Below are positions 55,036-63,449 of a stretch of 64,000 nucleotides of DNA, in pieces. How positions within the stretch are numbered: the first letter of the stretch is position 1; every line of letters begins with the position of its first letter. A program made the position numbers and the translations under genes. The stretch lies in NCBI RefSeq assembly GCF_013371085.1, contig NZ_JABWCV010000012.1:62001-126000 (forward strand), written 5' to 3'. The notes beneath the pieces were generated by a model. That model had not been told where the DNA came from, did not search any database, and worked only from the letters and a program-made list of their open reading frames with translations. The stretch comes from Vreelandella maris. Its GTDB lineage: Bacteria > Pseudomonadota > Gammaproteobacteria > Pseudomonadales > Halomonadaceae.

Positions 55036-55113
55036 AATAAAGTCGGCGCTCCGCAACTGCGATCATGGCGGTATCCGAATACTAACCGACTGTTTCTAAA
55101 AATGGGACGTATT

Positions 55114-55130
55114 ATTGCAAATATATCAAT
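55114..55130. promoter_or_regulatory. Candidate IlvY-binding site
   Basis: ATTGCAAATATATCAAT contains ATTG and CAAT half-sites and T-N11-A spacing in the AT-rich gap between ilvY and ilvC. The location fits the IlvY operator; exact half-sites are inferred. Confidence 0.45.
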
Positions 55131-55168
55131 TTAAGAAAGAGTCGTACTTGTATACATTAGCCCTACTC

Positions 55169-55202
55169 ACATGCTCTTAAAGACATGCTCTTACAGACAT
55201 GG
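55169..55202. repeat. 14-bp tandem repeat upstream of ilvC
   Basis: ACATGCTCTTAAAG and ACATGCTCTTACAG follow directly, with a third partial copy (ACATGG). About 95-125 bp upstream of the ilvC start. Confidence 0.8.
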
Positions 55203-55293
55203 CGCTAGCGTTCACCCCTAGCGACGGTGTCACCCTTTTTAATATCGGTGTACCTTACATCGACACATTGATCATAAAATTAGGATGTTAACG

Positions 55294-56766
55294 ATGGCTA
55301 ACTATTTCAATACCTTACCGCTTCGCGAGCAATTGGCTCAGCTAGCACAATGCCGCTTCATGCACACCGTTGAGTTTGCTGATGGCGTCGAAGCGCTGAA
55401 AGGCAAAAAAATGGTGGTTATCGGCTGTGGCGCACAAGGTCTTAACCAAGGTTTGAACCTACGCGATAGCGGCCTGGACGTTTCTTACGCACTGCGCCCG
55501 GAAGCCATTGAGCAAAAGCGCCAGTCTTGGAAAAATGCTTCTGAAAACGGTTTTGTAGTAGGGACTTACGAAGAGTTGATCCCCACCGCAGACGTTGTGT
55601 TGAACCTCACCCCTGATAAGCAGCACACCTCGGTGGTAAACGCGGTGATGCCGCTGATGAAGGAAGGCGCCTGCCTGTCTTACTCTCACGGTTTCAACAT
55701 CGTGGAAGAAGGCATGAAAATTCGCGACGACCTCACCGTCATCATGGTGGCACCGAAGTGCCCAGGTTCTGAAGTTCGCGCTGAATACGTGCGTGGTTTC
55801 GGTGTTCCCACCTTGATCGCTGTTCACGAAGACAACGACCCCAAAGGCGAAGGCCTTGCGCTGGCAAAAGCTTACGCGGTCGGTACTGGCGGTCATAAAG
55901 CGGGCGTGCTGATGTCCTCTTTCATCGCGGAAGTGAAATCCGACCTGATGGGTGAGCAAACGATCCTGTGCGGCATGCTGCAAACGGGCTCACTGCTGTG
56001 CTTCGACAAGATGATCGAAGAAGGTATCGACCCGGGCTACGCCTCACGTTTGATTCAATACGGCTGGGAAACCGTCACCGAAGCGCTGAAGTACGGCGGC
56101 GTAACGAACATGCTGGACCGTCTTTCTAACCCAGCGAAGATCAAAGCATTCGATCTTTCTGAAGAGTTAAAAGTCATCATGCGTCCGCTGTACAACAAGC
56201 ACCAAGACGACATCATGAGCGGTCACTTCTCTAAAACGATGATGGAAGACTGGGCGAACGATGACGCTAACCTTCACAAATGGCGCGCCGAAACCGCTGA
56301 AACCAACTTCGAGAAAACACCCGCTGGCGATGTAGAAATCTCTGAGCAAGAGTTCTTCGACAACGGCATTTTGATGGTGGCGATGGTTAAGGCTGGCGTT
56401 GAGCTTGCTTTCGAAACCATGACAGCAGCGGGCATCATCGCTGAGTCTGCTTACTACGAGTCGCTGCACGAAACGCCGCTCATCGCGAACACCATCGCAC
56501 GTAAGAAGTTGTACGAAATGAACGCGACTATCTCGGATACTGCGGAATACGGTTGCTACCTTTACAACCACGCCTGCGTACCGCTGCTGGCAGACTTTAT
56601 GAAAGGCATCAAGTCCGACGTGATCGGTAAAGGCCTGGATGTCGACGACAACGGCGTTGATAACGCACGCCTGATCGAAGTTAACACCGCCCTTCGTTCA
56701 CATCCCGTAGAAGCCGTTGGCTCGGTTCTTCGTGGCTACATGGCTGACATGAAAAAAATCGTTTAA
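55294..56766 (+). CDS. ilvC: Ketol-acid reductoisomerase, class II
   Basis: 490-residue long-form enzyme of valine, isoleucine and leucine synthesis; it isomerises and reduces acetolactate with NADPH and Mg. The start [20 protein letters not shown] aligns with E. coli IlvC, so ATG 55294 is used although the frame begins at 55285. The Rossmann motif is [19 protein letters not shown], the NADPH-phosphate contacts lie in [14 protein letters not shown], and the duplicated C-terminal knotted domain is complete. A strong terminator follows. Codon use is typical of a highly expressed gene. Confidence 0.97.
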   Translation: MANYFNTLPLREQLAQLAQCRFMHTVEFADGVEALKGKKMVVIGCGAQGLNQGLNLRDSGLDVSYALRPEAIEQKRQSWKNASENGFVVGTYEELIPTADVVLNLTPDKQHTSVVNAVMPLMKEGACLSYSHGFNIVEEGMKIRDDLTVIMVAPKCPGSEVRAEYVRGFGVPTLIAVHEDNDPKGEGLALAKAYAVGTGGHKAGVLMSSFIAEVKSDLMGEQTILCGMLQTGSLLCFDKMIEEGIDPGYASRLIQYGWETVTEALKYGGVTNMLDRLSNPAKIKAFDLSEELKVIMRPLYNKHQDDIMSGHFSKTMMEDWANDDANLHKWRAETAETNFEKTPAGDVEISEQEFFDNGILMVAMVKAGVELAFETMTAAGIIAESAYYESLHETPLIANTIARKKLYEMNATISDTAEYGCYLYNHACVPLLADFMKGIKSDVIGKGLDVDDNGVDNARLIEVNTALRSHPVEAVGSVLRGYMADMKKIV

Positions 56767-56821
56767 TCGCCTGATTAACCGATAGACGTTCAGGTCTTCA
56801 ACACCTAGGCCGCCAAAAAAT

Positions 56822-56856
56822 GCCGAGATATCATCACGATATGCTCGGCTTTTTTG
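56822..56856 (+). terminator. Terminator after ilvC
   Basis: Stem GCCGAGATATC and GATATGCTCGGC (one bulged G), ATCAC loop, then a run of seven T. Confidence 0.88.
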
Positions 56857-56884
56857 TTCCTAGAACAGCGTAAGGAAGAGAGTA

Positions 56885-58387
56885 ATGGATTCGTTAACCC
56901 GCCTAGACGATATTCACCTAGACCATATCCGCCTAACAAAAGCGACGGTCAGCTTTGATGATCGTTTCACGCTAAGCGAGATTGATTGGACCATTACGCC
57001 AGAACAACACTGGGTTATCACTGGCCCCAACGGCGCGGGTAAATCCGCCCTAGCGGCTGCGCTAGCGGGCATTGGTGACATTCAGAGCGGTAGCATTCAA
57101 GGCGTTCCCAACAACGTGGAAATCGTCTCTTTTGAAGTCCAGGCGGAACTCATCGCCCAAGAGCTGAAAAAAGACGACGCCGACATTATGGACGTCATTT
57201 CACTCGGCACCCCCGTCAGTGAAATGATTTTCGACCACTGCCAAGACACTGAACTTGCCCAATCCCTGGTCGAAAAATTTGGCCTAAGCAATCTGCTCGA
57301 TCGTGCGTTTCGCAAACTTTCCACCGGCGAAACCCGTAAAGTCATGCTGATTCGCGCACTGGCCAACAAGCCTGATTTACTTATTTTAGACGAGCCGTTC
57401 GATGGCTTGGATGTCGACACCCTCGCCATGCTGCAAGCACATCTAGCCTCACTCATCGACACCGTACCCATGGTGATGGTGCTGAACCGCTTTGATGAAA
57501 TGCCGGACTTCATCACCCATGTGGCCTATCTAGATAAAGAACGTGGGGATAAAGAACGGGGGAATAAAGAGCGTGGAGACAAAGGCCGCCTAAAGCTCAC
57601 GGTTGACCGTCAGGACGACGCCGCCTTCAATGAGCTTTACCAATTACTGCATTTAAAAACCACCGACCTAAGCGTGCCGGAGGCCGACCCCACCAATAAG
57701 CTACCCGCTCTCGACCCGAGCCAGCCATTAGTCAAACTAACCCAAGCGACTATCCAGTACGGCGACACCGTGATTGTCGATAAGCTCGATTGGACGATAG
57801 AACGGGGCCAGCATTGGCAACTGAGCGGCCCTAATGGTAGCGGCAAAACCTGCGTTTTATCGCTGATCACCGGCGATCATCCGCAGTGCTATACCAACGA
57901 TATTTTCGTGTTTGGTTTCCAGCGCGGTAACGGCGAAAGCATCTGGCAGATTAAACAGTTTATCGGCTATGTCTCCACTAACCTGCAGTGGGAATACCGG
58001 GTAAGCACTAGCTGCAAAAACGTGATTATCTCCGGCTTCTACGACAGCATCGGCATGTACACCAAGTCCACCGACAGCCAGAAAAAAATTGCCGACCAGT
58101 GGCTCGCACTACTCGGCATGCAAGACCGCGCCGACCAGCCGTTCAACAAGCTCTCTTACGGCGACCAGCGCCTGCTGCTCATTGCCCGCGCCATGGTCAA
58201 ACATCCGCCCCTGCTGATTCTAGACGAACCCTGCCTTGGCCTGGACGACATCAACCGCCAACTCGTGCTCGCCCTGATCGAAAAAATCTGCCAAGGCTCA
58301 GAAACCACCGTGCTCTACGTCAACCACCACGCGGAAGACCAGATCTCAGGTATCGAGCATTATTTAGCGCTTAAGAAAAACAACTAA
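56885..58387 (+). CDS. modF: Tandem ABC ATPase ModF (molybdate-associated)
   Basis: 500 residues, two ABC domains. The first has Walker A GPNGAGKSALAAAL, signature KLSTGETRKVMLI and Walker B LLILDEPFDGLD; the second has GPNGSGKTCVLSLITGDHPQCYTNDIFVFG, KLSYGDQRLLLIA and LLILDEPCLGLDD. The second-domain sequence is diagnostic of ModF/PhrA proteins, which have no membrane part and an unclear role in molybdate handling. A charged linker at about residues 218-232 is a 15-bp DNA repeat (DKERG units). GGAAGAGAGTA precedes the ATG. No mod transport genes are nearby. Confidence 0.9.
   Translation: MDSLTRLDDIHLDHIRLTKATVSFDDRFTLSEIDWTITPEQHWVITGPNGAGKSALAAALAGIGDIQSGSIQGVPNNVEIVSFEVQAELIAQELKKDDADIMDVISLGTPVSEMIFDHCQDTELAQSLVEKFGLSNLLDRAFRKLSTGETRKVMLIRALANKPDLLILDEPFDGLDVDTLAMLQAHLASLIDTVPMVMVLNRFDEMPDFITHVAYLDKERGDKERGNKERGDKGRLKLTVDRQDDAAFNELYQLLHLKTTDLSVPEADPTNKLPALDPSQPLVKLTQATIQYGDTVIVDKLDWTIERGQHWQLSGPNGSGKTCVLSLITGDHPQCYTNDIFVFGFQRGNGESIWQIKQFIGYVSTNLQWEYRVSTSCKNVIISGFYDSIGMYTKSTDSQKKIADQWLALLGMQDRADQPFNKLSYGDQRLLLIARAMVKHPPLLILDEPCLGLDDINRQLVLALIEKICQGSETTVLYVNHHAEDQISGIEHYLALKKNN
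57533..57592. repeat. 15-bp tandem repeat encoding the ModF linker
   Basis: Four consecutive 15-bp units, the first three close to GATAAAGAACGTGGG, give DKERG, DKERG, NKERG and a diverged fourth (DKGRL). They keep frame and lie between the two ATPase domains, where length change should be tolerated. Confidence 0.88.
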
Positions 58388-58426
58388 TTTTTCAGATAGT
58401 TAAGAACAGTAACGATACTGAAAAAT
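58387..58426. terminator. Possible bidirectional terminator after modF
   Basis: ATTTTTCAG (58387-58395) and CTGAAAAAT (58418-58426) form a 9-bp stem whose arms supply the T-run on either strand. The loop is 22 bases, so efficiency is uncertain. It separates convergent modF and a 56-residue gene. Confidence 0.55.
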
Positions 58427-58436
58427 GGCCAGCCAG

Positions 58437-58607
58437 CTAGTCTTTTTTGGCTATCGTTACTTCAATAGATTTGCTATCGCCAGCAAACCATTTCTGAACA
58501 TACAGAGTGCCCACGATAGGCGCCGTTCCTGCATCAGGCACTTCCTTATAGCGCACGCTGTTTTTGGTTTCTTTCTCGTATTCAAACATGACTACTTTCT
58601 TCGACAT
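58437..58607 (-). CDS. Small conserved protein, 56 residues
   Basis: Encodes MSKKVVMFEYEKETKNSVRY, then KEVPDAGTAPIVGTLYVQKW and FAGDSKSIEVTIAKKD. It is a compact, mixed-charge, probably all-beta protein. Similar short proteins occur in gammaproteobacteria without known function; recognition is from sequence style only. The ATG at 58607 has a weak GGGT upstream. The reading frame, with conserved-looking LYVQKW and VTI segments, supports a real gene. Confidence 0.65.
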   Translation of the reverse strand: MSKKVVMFEYEKETKNSVRYKEVPDAGTAPIVGTLYVQKWFAGDSKSIEVTIAKKD

Positions 58608-58792
58608 GACATTTACCCGCTAAATAACGACAATTGATTCGCCAAGCACCCCTCCAACAACGGACTGTGCTTGGTTTGGATCACGCGATTTATAGTGCCT
58701 TATTCCACATAACCGTAACTCCCTTCAGCCTTTTGCAATTTCGCTGAAAACGTGGAGCCCTCGATTTCTTCTCATGGATCAATATTGCCGCA

Positions 58793-59014
58793 TTAATCGG
58801 CAAACGTCTTAATATACAGCGCTTCAACTTTATCTCGCGCCCATTGTGTTTTACGTAAAAATTTCAACGAGGATTTGATGGAAGGATCACTGTAGAAGCA
58901 GTTGATGTTGATTTCTTCGTATAAGCCAGCCCAGCCATAACGCTCGAACAAGCGAGTTAATATCGTTTCGAGGCTTAAACCATGCAAAGGGTTATTAGGT
59001 TGCGGATGGTTCAT
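58793..59014 (-). CDS. VF530-family (DUF2132) small protein
   Basis: 73 residues matching the VF530 family throughout: [29 protein letters not shown], then [29 protein letters not shown]. The Vibrio fischeri founder forms a compact helical fold reported to bind DNA weakly; cellular role unknown. ATG 59014 follows GGGAATGACTT. It stands alone between modF and aldo-keto reductase genes. Confidence 0.9.
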   Translation of the reverse strand: MNHPQPNNPLHGLSLETILTRLFERYGWAGLYEEININCFYSDPSIKSSLKFLRKTQWARDKVEALYIKTFAD

Positions 59015-59091
59015 CAAGTCATTCCCAGTGTCATTGTCAAAGCCCTATCCATTACTGCTAGGCTACCAATAACTTAGATTACCAGAGGAGC

Positions 59092-59181
59092 TTAAGAAAG
59101 CGCAGCCGGAATGGAAGTCGACTGCGCCTGCCATGCATTGATTTTACGCATCAGACGGTAAAAGCGTACCTCCAACGTCAT
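59092..59181 (-). other. 29-codon frame with katG-like segment, possible gene relic
   Basis: The frame ends in [14 protein letters not shown] and its DNA at 59108-59131 matches katG bases 48969-48992 (QAQSTSIPA) at 23 of 24 positions. No wider katG homology is visible. It may be a leftover of a katG duplicate or a tiny unrelated ORF. Confidence 0.3.
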
Positions 59182-59246
59182 TTTTCTGAAACGATATTTG
59201 AACCTTGGGGAATCACATTGATGCCTAATACTATAGAGAGAGCAAT

Positions 59247-60068
59247 ATGCAGACGATTGAACTAGGCGGCGTAAGCGTACCCCGTATCGGCCAGGGCACT
59301 TGGCACATGGGCGAGGATGCCGGGCAGCGGCAGGCTGAGGTCAGGGCGCTGCGTGAAGGGCTGGATCTGGGCATGACGCTGATCGATACCGCAGAGATGT
59401 ATGCCGAGGGCGGCGCCGAAGAAGTCGTTGGCCAAGCAATCCGTGACCGGCGCAATGAGGTGTACCTGGTCAGCAAGGTCTACCCCCACAACGCCAGCAC
59501 TAAGGGTGTTCAAGCCGCCTGCGAGCGCAGCCTGCGCCGGTTGGGCACCGACACTATCGATCTCTACCTGCTGCACTGGCGCGGCCAGTACCCACTGAGC
59601 GAAACAGTGGAAGCGTTTGAGCGCCTGCGCGAGCAGGGCAAGATTCTGCGCTGGGGCGTGTCGAACTTTGACACTGACGACTTAGCAGAGCTCGACGCGC
59701 CCGCGTGCGCCACCAACCAGGTGCTCTACAACCCCGAAGCACGCGGCATTGAATACGACCTGCTGCCCTGGCAAGCACAACACAACATGCCTCTCATGGC
59801 CTACTGCCCCATCGGGCAAGGCGGCGCGCTACTGCATGACGCCGCCCTGCAACGCATCGCCGACAAACACAGCGCCACCCCCGCGCAAGTCGCGCTTGCC
59901 TGGGCGCTGCGCCACCCCGGTGTGATTGCTATTCCTAAAGCCGTGAATCTGGAGCATCTCAAACAGAACGCCAAGGCAGATAACGTCAGGCTCGACGAAG
60001 AGGATTTGGCACAGATTGATGCCGCCTATCCCTCGCCAACGCGTAAGCAGTCTTTGCAGATGGTGTGA
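59247..60068 (+). CDS. Aldo/keto reductase
   Basis: 273-residue NADPH-dependent oxidoreductase with the TIM-barrel AKR fold. Catalytic tetrad: Asp in LIDTAEMYAEGG, Tyr55 in the same segment, Lys in YLVSKVYPHN and His in YLLHWRGQYP. KAVNLEHLKQNAKA near the C-terminus contacts the cofactor phosphate. GAGAGAGCAAT precedes the ATG. It reduces small aldehydes or ketones; exact substrate unknown. It begins a run of four genes to 62157, two of them AKRs. Confidence 0.9.
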   Translation: MQTIELGGVSVPRIGQGTWHMGEDAGQRQAEVRALREGLDLGMTLIDTAEMYAEGGAEEVVGQAIRDRRNEVYLVSKVYPHNASTKGVQAACERSLRRLGTDTIDLYLLHWRGQYPLSETVEAFERLREQGKILRWGVSNFDTDDLAELDAPACATNQVLYNPEARGIEYDLLPWQAQHNMPLMAYCPIGQGGALLHDAALQRIADKHSATPAQVALAWALRHPGVIAIPKAVNLEHLKQNAKADNVRLDEEDLAQIDAAYPSPTRKQSLQMV

Positions 60069-60077
60069 GGACGAGCC

Positions 60078-60105
60078 ATTAACGGACTAGGATTAACGGA
60101 CTAGG
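60078..60105. repeat. Perfect 14-bp direct repeat before the 137-residue membrane protein gene
   Basis: ATTAACGGACTAGG occurs twice in direct succession, immediately before the ribosome site of the next gene. Confidence 0.85.
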
Positions 60106-60119
60106 ACAGGAGCGCTGTC

Positions 60120-60533
60120 ATGTCACTGCCCGCCCCAAAATCCAATGCCTGGATCAGCTTCCTCGCCCACCTGCTGTTTATCCTCGCGGCGTGGACGCTG
60201 TTCATCAAATACCTGTTCCCTGTGGGTTACGCGCTGGCCTACGGCGAGCCCTGGGCACGCTATATCTATTGGGATCTATGGCCACTGGCGCACGTCTGGC
60301 TAGGCTGGGCGCTGCTCGAACGGCCTCGCTATACGCGTGCACTGGCGGTAGGCATGTCCGTCATTGAAATCCTTATCATCAGTACCCTGTTCGTCCGTTT
60401 TCTCGCCGACCCTGAGTGGTCGATCTGGCGTACCAACTGGTTTGTGAATAAGGTATTTGTGCTGACATGCTTTGTTCTGGTGTTGGCTGCCACGGTGCCG
60501 ATTCAAAAAAATCGGAAGGAGCGACCGCTATGA
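60120..60533 (+). CDS. Unknown four-helix membrane protein
   Basis: 137 residues with four predicted helices (AWISFLAHLLFILAAWTLFIKYL; LWPLAHVWLGWALL; ALAVGMSVIEILIISTLFVRFL; VFVLTCFVLVLAATVPI) and a short basic tail. I do not recognise a family. ACAGGAGCGCTGTC precedes the ATG. It overlaps the start of the exported aldo-keto reductase by four bases, so the two are co-translated and may form a membrane/periplasm pair. Confidence 0.75.
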   Translation: MSLPAPKSNAWISFLAHLLFILAAWTLFIKYLFPVGYALAYGEPWARYIYWDLWPLAHVWLGWALLERPRYTRALAVGMSVIEILIISTLFVRFLADPEWSIWRTNWFVNKVFVLTCFVLVLAATVPIQKNRKERPL

Positions 60534-61489
60534 GCCCTCTCATCAAGCACCGCACCAAGCATCGCATCACACGCAGACAAAGCCTTACGCTCATCGGCGC
60601 CACGCTCGCCGCCATAGCGCTTCCAACCGCATCGCTTTTTGCCAACACGGCCGGGATGCGCCAGAAGGCTTTTGCGGGCACGGACAAAAAACTGCCCGTT
60701 ATCGGCATGGGCACTTGGCGCACCTTCAATGTCGGTAGCGACCCGAAGTTGCTCGATGCACGCACCGAGGTGGTCAAGGCATTCTTCGAGCATGGCGGTG
60801 GTCTGATCGACTCTTCACCCATGTATGGCTCGGCGCCGGATGTGATGGGCTATGCCTTGCAACAGCTCGGCACGCCCGAGAGTCTGTTTGCCGCAGAGAA
60901 GGTCTGGAGCCCAGCCGGTGGTTCCGCCCGTGAGCAGGTGGCCGAGCTTAAAGACCGCTGGCAGGTGGAGCACTTCGATCTGGTGCAGGTACACAACCTG
61001 ACGGACTGGCGCGAGCACTTGGCAGCGCTGCAGGAAATGAAAGCCGAAGGCGCCATCCGCCATGTCGGCATCACCACCTCCCACGGGCGCCGCCACGGCG
61101 AGATCGAGCAGATCATGACGTCAGAGGATATCGACTTCGTTCAGCTCACCTACAACATCACCCATCGCGAGGCCGAAAACCGGCTACTGCCCCTGGCGGA
61201 AGAACGAGGCATCAGCGTGATCGCCAATCGGCCTTACGATGGCGGCAGCCTGATCAAGAACCTCAAGCGCCGTGACGTGCCATTGCCCGAGTGGGCCAAC
61301 GAGGAATGCGGCTGCACAACCTGGGCGGACTTCCTACTGAAGTTTATCATCAGCCACCCGGCGATCACCTGCGCGATACCCGCCACTACCCAAGTCGAGC
61401 ATATGCGCGAGAACATGCGTGCCGGCCACGCCCCCATGCCCTCGCCCGACGCCCGGCAGCGGATGGCCGCCACTATCGAGTCGCTGTGA
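60530..61489 (+). CDS. Tat-exported aldo/keto reductase
   Basis: 319 residues. The N-terminus has a twin-arginine signal (HRITRRQSLTLIGATLAAIAL, then SLFANT). The AKR barrel follows, with GMGTWRTFNVG, LIDSSPMYGSAPDVM (Asp and Tyr of the tetrad), AAEKVWSP (Lys) and LVQVHNLTDW (His). Export by Tat implies the cofactor is loaded in the cytoplasm. ATG 60530 with GGAAGGAGCG upstream is preferred over 60467. It overlaps genes on both sides by four bases, forming a tight three-gene operon. Confidence 0.88.
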   Translation: MSPLIKHRTKHRITRRQSLTLIGATLAAIALPTASLFANTAGMRQKAFAGTDKKLPVIGMGTWRTFNVGSDPKLLDARTEVVKAFFEHGGGLIDSSPMYGSAPDVMGYALQQLGTPESLFAAEKVWSPAGGSAREQVAELKDRWQVEHFDLVQVHNLTDWREHLAALQEMKAEGAIRHVGITTSHGRRHGEIEQIMTSEDIDFVQLTYNITHREAENRLLPLAEERGISVIANRPYDGGSLIKNLKRRDVPLPEWANEECGCTTWADFLLKFIISHPAITCAIPATTQVEHMRENMRAGHAPMPSPDARQRMAATIESL

Positions 61490-62157
61490 ACGCCTGGACG
61501 AGCTACCGGCTAAAGGACTTTATTCCCTTCACGGCGGAGGTTTACTTTCGCCTGCTGGAGCGCATGGGCGAAACCTTCTGGCCGCTGCATTTGCTGACCC
61601 TGGCGTTGGGCGCCGCCACCCTTGTGCTGGCACTGAAACACCGCCCGCGAATCGCCTGCCTACTACCCGCCCCACTCTGGGCCTTTGTCGCCGTCGCGTT
61701 TTTCTTTCAGCGTTATGCAGAGCTCAACTGGGCAGGGGGCTATGTCGCGTACGCTTTCATCGCCCAAGCCGTGCTGCTGGTAGTGATGGCACTAACAGGA
61801 TGGGGAATGGATAACGAACCACGCGCAACAAACCCACCGGTTGCTATAGGTATAGCCATCACCCTCTTCGGCCTACTAATAATGCCGCTGATGGCTCCGC
61901 TAAGCGGCGGCTCCTGGTACCAGGCAGAAGTGTTCGGCATACACGCCGACCCCACGGCGGTTACCACGCTAGGCTTGGTGCTTATCATGCTCCGGGGCTT
62001 CGCTCTCTGGATCGCCGTTATCATTCCAGCGCTCTGGCTGGTCGTTTCAGGCCTAACGTTGCAAGTGCTGGATTCGTCGGGCGCCGCCGTGCTGTTCGGC
62101 GTACTGGCGATTGCGCTGGTTGGGCTGGTCTGGAAAAGCATCGAGTCTAGGCGATAA
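61486..62157 (+). CDS. Polytopic membrane protein, DUF6064-like
   Basis: 223 residues, seven or so predicted helices, beginning VNAWTSYRLKDFIPFTAEVY followed by FRLLERMGE. This start style is that of the DUF6064 family, of unknown function. GTG 61486 overlaps the reductase stop as GTGA; the longer frame from 61291 runs antisense-like through the reductase and is rejected. Last gene of the three-gene unit. Confidence 0.72.
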   Translation: MNAWTSYRLKDFIPFTAEVYFRLLERMGETFWPLHLLTLALGAATLVLALKHRPRIACLLPAPLWAFVAVAFFFQRYAELNWAGGYVAYAFIAQAVLLVVMALTGWGMDNEPRATNPPVAIGIAITLFGLLIMPLMAPLSGGSWYQAEVFGIHADPTAVTTLGLVLIMLRGFALWIAVIIPALWLVVSGLTLQVLDSSGAAVLFGVLAIALVGLVWKSIESRR

Positions 62158-62220
62158 CGTCGCAGCAACGATGGCGGCGTGCCACCTAGCAGTATGCGAG
62201 GGTTGCGCGAGATAAAACAG

Positions 62221-62246
62221 CAGCGCCGGGGCTCGCCCCGGCGCTG
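62221..62246. terminator. Strong hairpin terminator between convergent genes
   Basis: Perfect 11-bp stem CAGCGCCGGGG with complement and CTCG loop. On the minus strand CTGTTTTATC follows, so it terminates the outer-membrane protein gene and may also stop the membrane-protein operon. Confidence 0.8.
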
Positions 62247-62275
62247 ATATTGCACATGGCAAAACAAATTGACAG

Positions 62276-62881
62276 TTAGAAGCGGAAACCGGCTGACGCG
62301 GTGAAGGAGTCGATCTTATAGTCGCTGTCGAAGTCGTAGCGCTCGTATTCGGCACGGACCAGGAAGGGATCGAAGTTGAACTGCGCGCCGACACCGTAGA
62401 CCGGATCGGTGCCGTCCTGATCTTCTAGATCAACGCTAGCACCGCCAAGGTTACCGTCGATGTCGGTTTGCCACTTGGCCACACCGGCCTTGGCGAAGGC
62501 GGTAAACCAGGAGGTGATGGGCAATTGACCGACCAGACTCGCCCCGTAGGCGTCGGATTCCAAATCGGTATTGGCGTCACTGTTACCCCTCAGGCGCGTA
62601 CGACCAAGATCGGCATAGAAGATTTCGGTAGCGAAGTAAGGATTGAATTCGTAGCCGACGAAACCTTTAAAACCGTTGTCTTCTTCATCATCCAGATCAA
62701 AGTCTTCGGCGCCATCGGAGATGAAATCGCCGACTTCATCGTCATCGTTCTCCAGCGAGCTGAAGCCGGTACCGATCCCCAGATAGAGTCCATCAGCATT
62801 GGGTGCGGCGAATGCCGACGGTGCCGCGGCGAGCAGAGCGGTAGAGGCAAACGAGGCGGTAAGTAGGGTTCTGAGTTTCAC
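62276..62881 (-). CDS. Outer-membrane beta-barrel protein (OmpA/opacity-like)
   Basis: 201 residues with a signal peptide ending SAFAAPN, then an eight-strand barrel typical of the OMP_b-brl family. It ends FTASAGFRF, the aromatic terminus used for outer-membrane insertion. A very acidic external loop (ENDDDEVGDFISDGAEDFDL and following) fits a halophile. Start is GTG after AAGGAGAATACAC. No peptidoglycan-binding domain, so function is unknown beyond a surface barrel. Confidence 0.85.
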   Translation of the reverse strand: MKLRTLLTASFASTALLAAAPSAFAAPNADGLYLGIGTGFSSLENDDDEVGDFISDGAEDFDLDDEEDNGFKGFVGYEFNPYFATEIFYADLGRTRLRGNSDANTDLESDAYGASLVGQLPITSWFTAFAKAGVAKWQTDIDGNLGGASVDLEDQDGTDPVYGVGAQFNFDPFLVRAEYERYDFDSDYKIDSFTASAGFRF

Positions 62882-62976
62882 GTGTATTCTCCTTGTGACG
62901 ACTTACTGTGAACGATTCTATGAATCGTCATGGTATTGAAAGGCTATCCTGCCGTGATTCACGCAATGTGATAGTC

Positions 62977-62998
62977 GTTTGATTCACACGTATCAAAC
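62977..62998. promoter_or_regulatory. Inverted repeat upstream of the outer-membrane barrel gene
   Basis: GTTTGAT and ATCAAAC separated by eight bases form a perfect 7-bp dyad about 95 bp upstream of the start. Possibly a regulator site; none can be named. Confidence 0.35.
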
Positions 62999-63084
62999 AT
63001 AGGAAGAACACTGTTCGACAACAAGGAGGCGTCAGTTACGAAAGGTAAATTTTTGTTGCAAAAAAAGCACCTCTACCGGAAAGG

Positions 63085-63198
63085 AAAGGCGCTTCGGTCA
63101 TCGACTCAGAGCCGAAAACGGTTCATCAATATGGCGAGCATTGCAGTGTTATCGAACTGGAGCAAGGTGGTGGAAAGGAAAAGGAACTTCTTGAATGA
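63085..63198 (+). pseudogene. yefM: Remnant of YefM-type antitoxin gene
   Basis: Two out-of-frame pieces of a YefM C-terminus remain. The first reads ALRSSTQSRKRFINMASIA, ending at 63145; the second reads ELEQGGGKEKELLE and its TGA overlaps the toxin ATG as ATGA, the classical yefM-yoeB coupling. About eight extra bases (63146-63153) separate them and break the frame. The N-terminal DNA-binding part is absent, so no functional antitoxin is encoded. Confidence 0.7.
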
Positions 63199-63449
63199 AG
63201 CTCATCTTTTCCGACAACGCCTGGGAAGACACTCAGTACTGGCAGAAAACCGACAAGAAGATTCTTAACCGCATCAACAAGCTCATCAAATAAGCCAAGC
63301 GAGAGCAATTTGAAGGAGTCGGCAAACCAGAGCCCCTCAAACACAGCCTCGCCGGTTATTGGTCTCGGCAAAACACCGAAGACCACCTAATGGTATACAA
63401 AGTCACGTATGGAGCTTTGCTAATTACCCAGCTCCGGTACCACTACTGA
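63195..63449 (+). pseudogene. yoeB: YoeB-type toxin gene, inactivated
   Basis: The frame encodes MKLIFSDNAWEDTQYWQKTD and then KKILNRINKLIK, then meets a TAA at codon 33, and continues AKREQFEGVGKPEPLKHSLA up to RYHY at codon 84, exactly the 84-residue YoeB length. YoeB is a ribosome-dependent mRNA interferase. Besides the nonsense codon, catalytic Arg65 is Leu (EDHLMVYKV instead of EHRLVY), while Glu46 and His83 positions are kept. Both lesions should inactivate it. An attC-like site follows immediately. Confidence 0.85.

Noticed and set aside
61291..61485. Longer N-terminus for the DUF6064-like protein
   Set aside because: This part reads through the reductase gene in another frame and is His/Pro/Arg-rich with no membrane character; GTG 61486 gives a sensible start.
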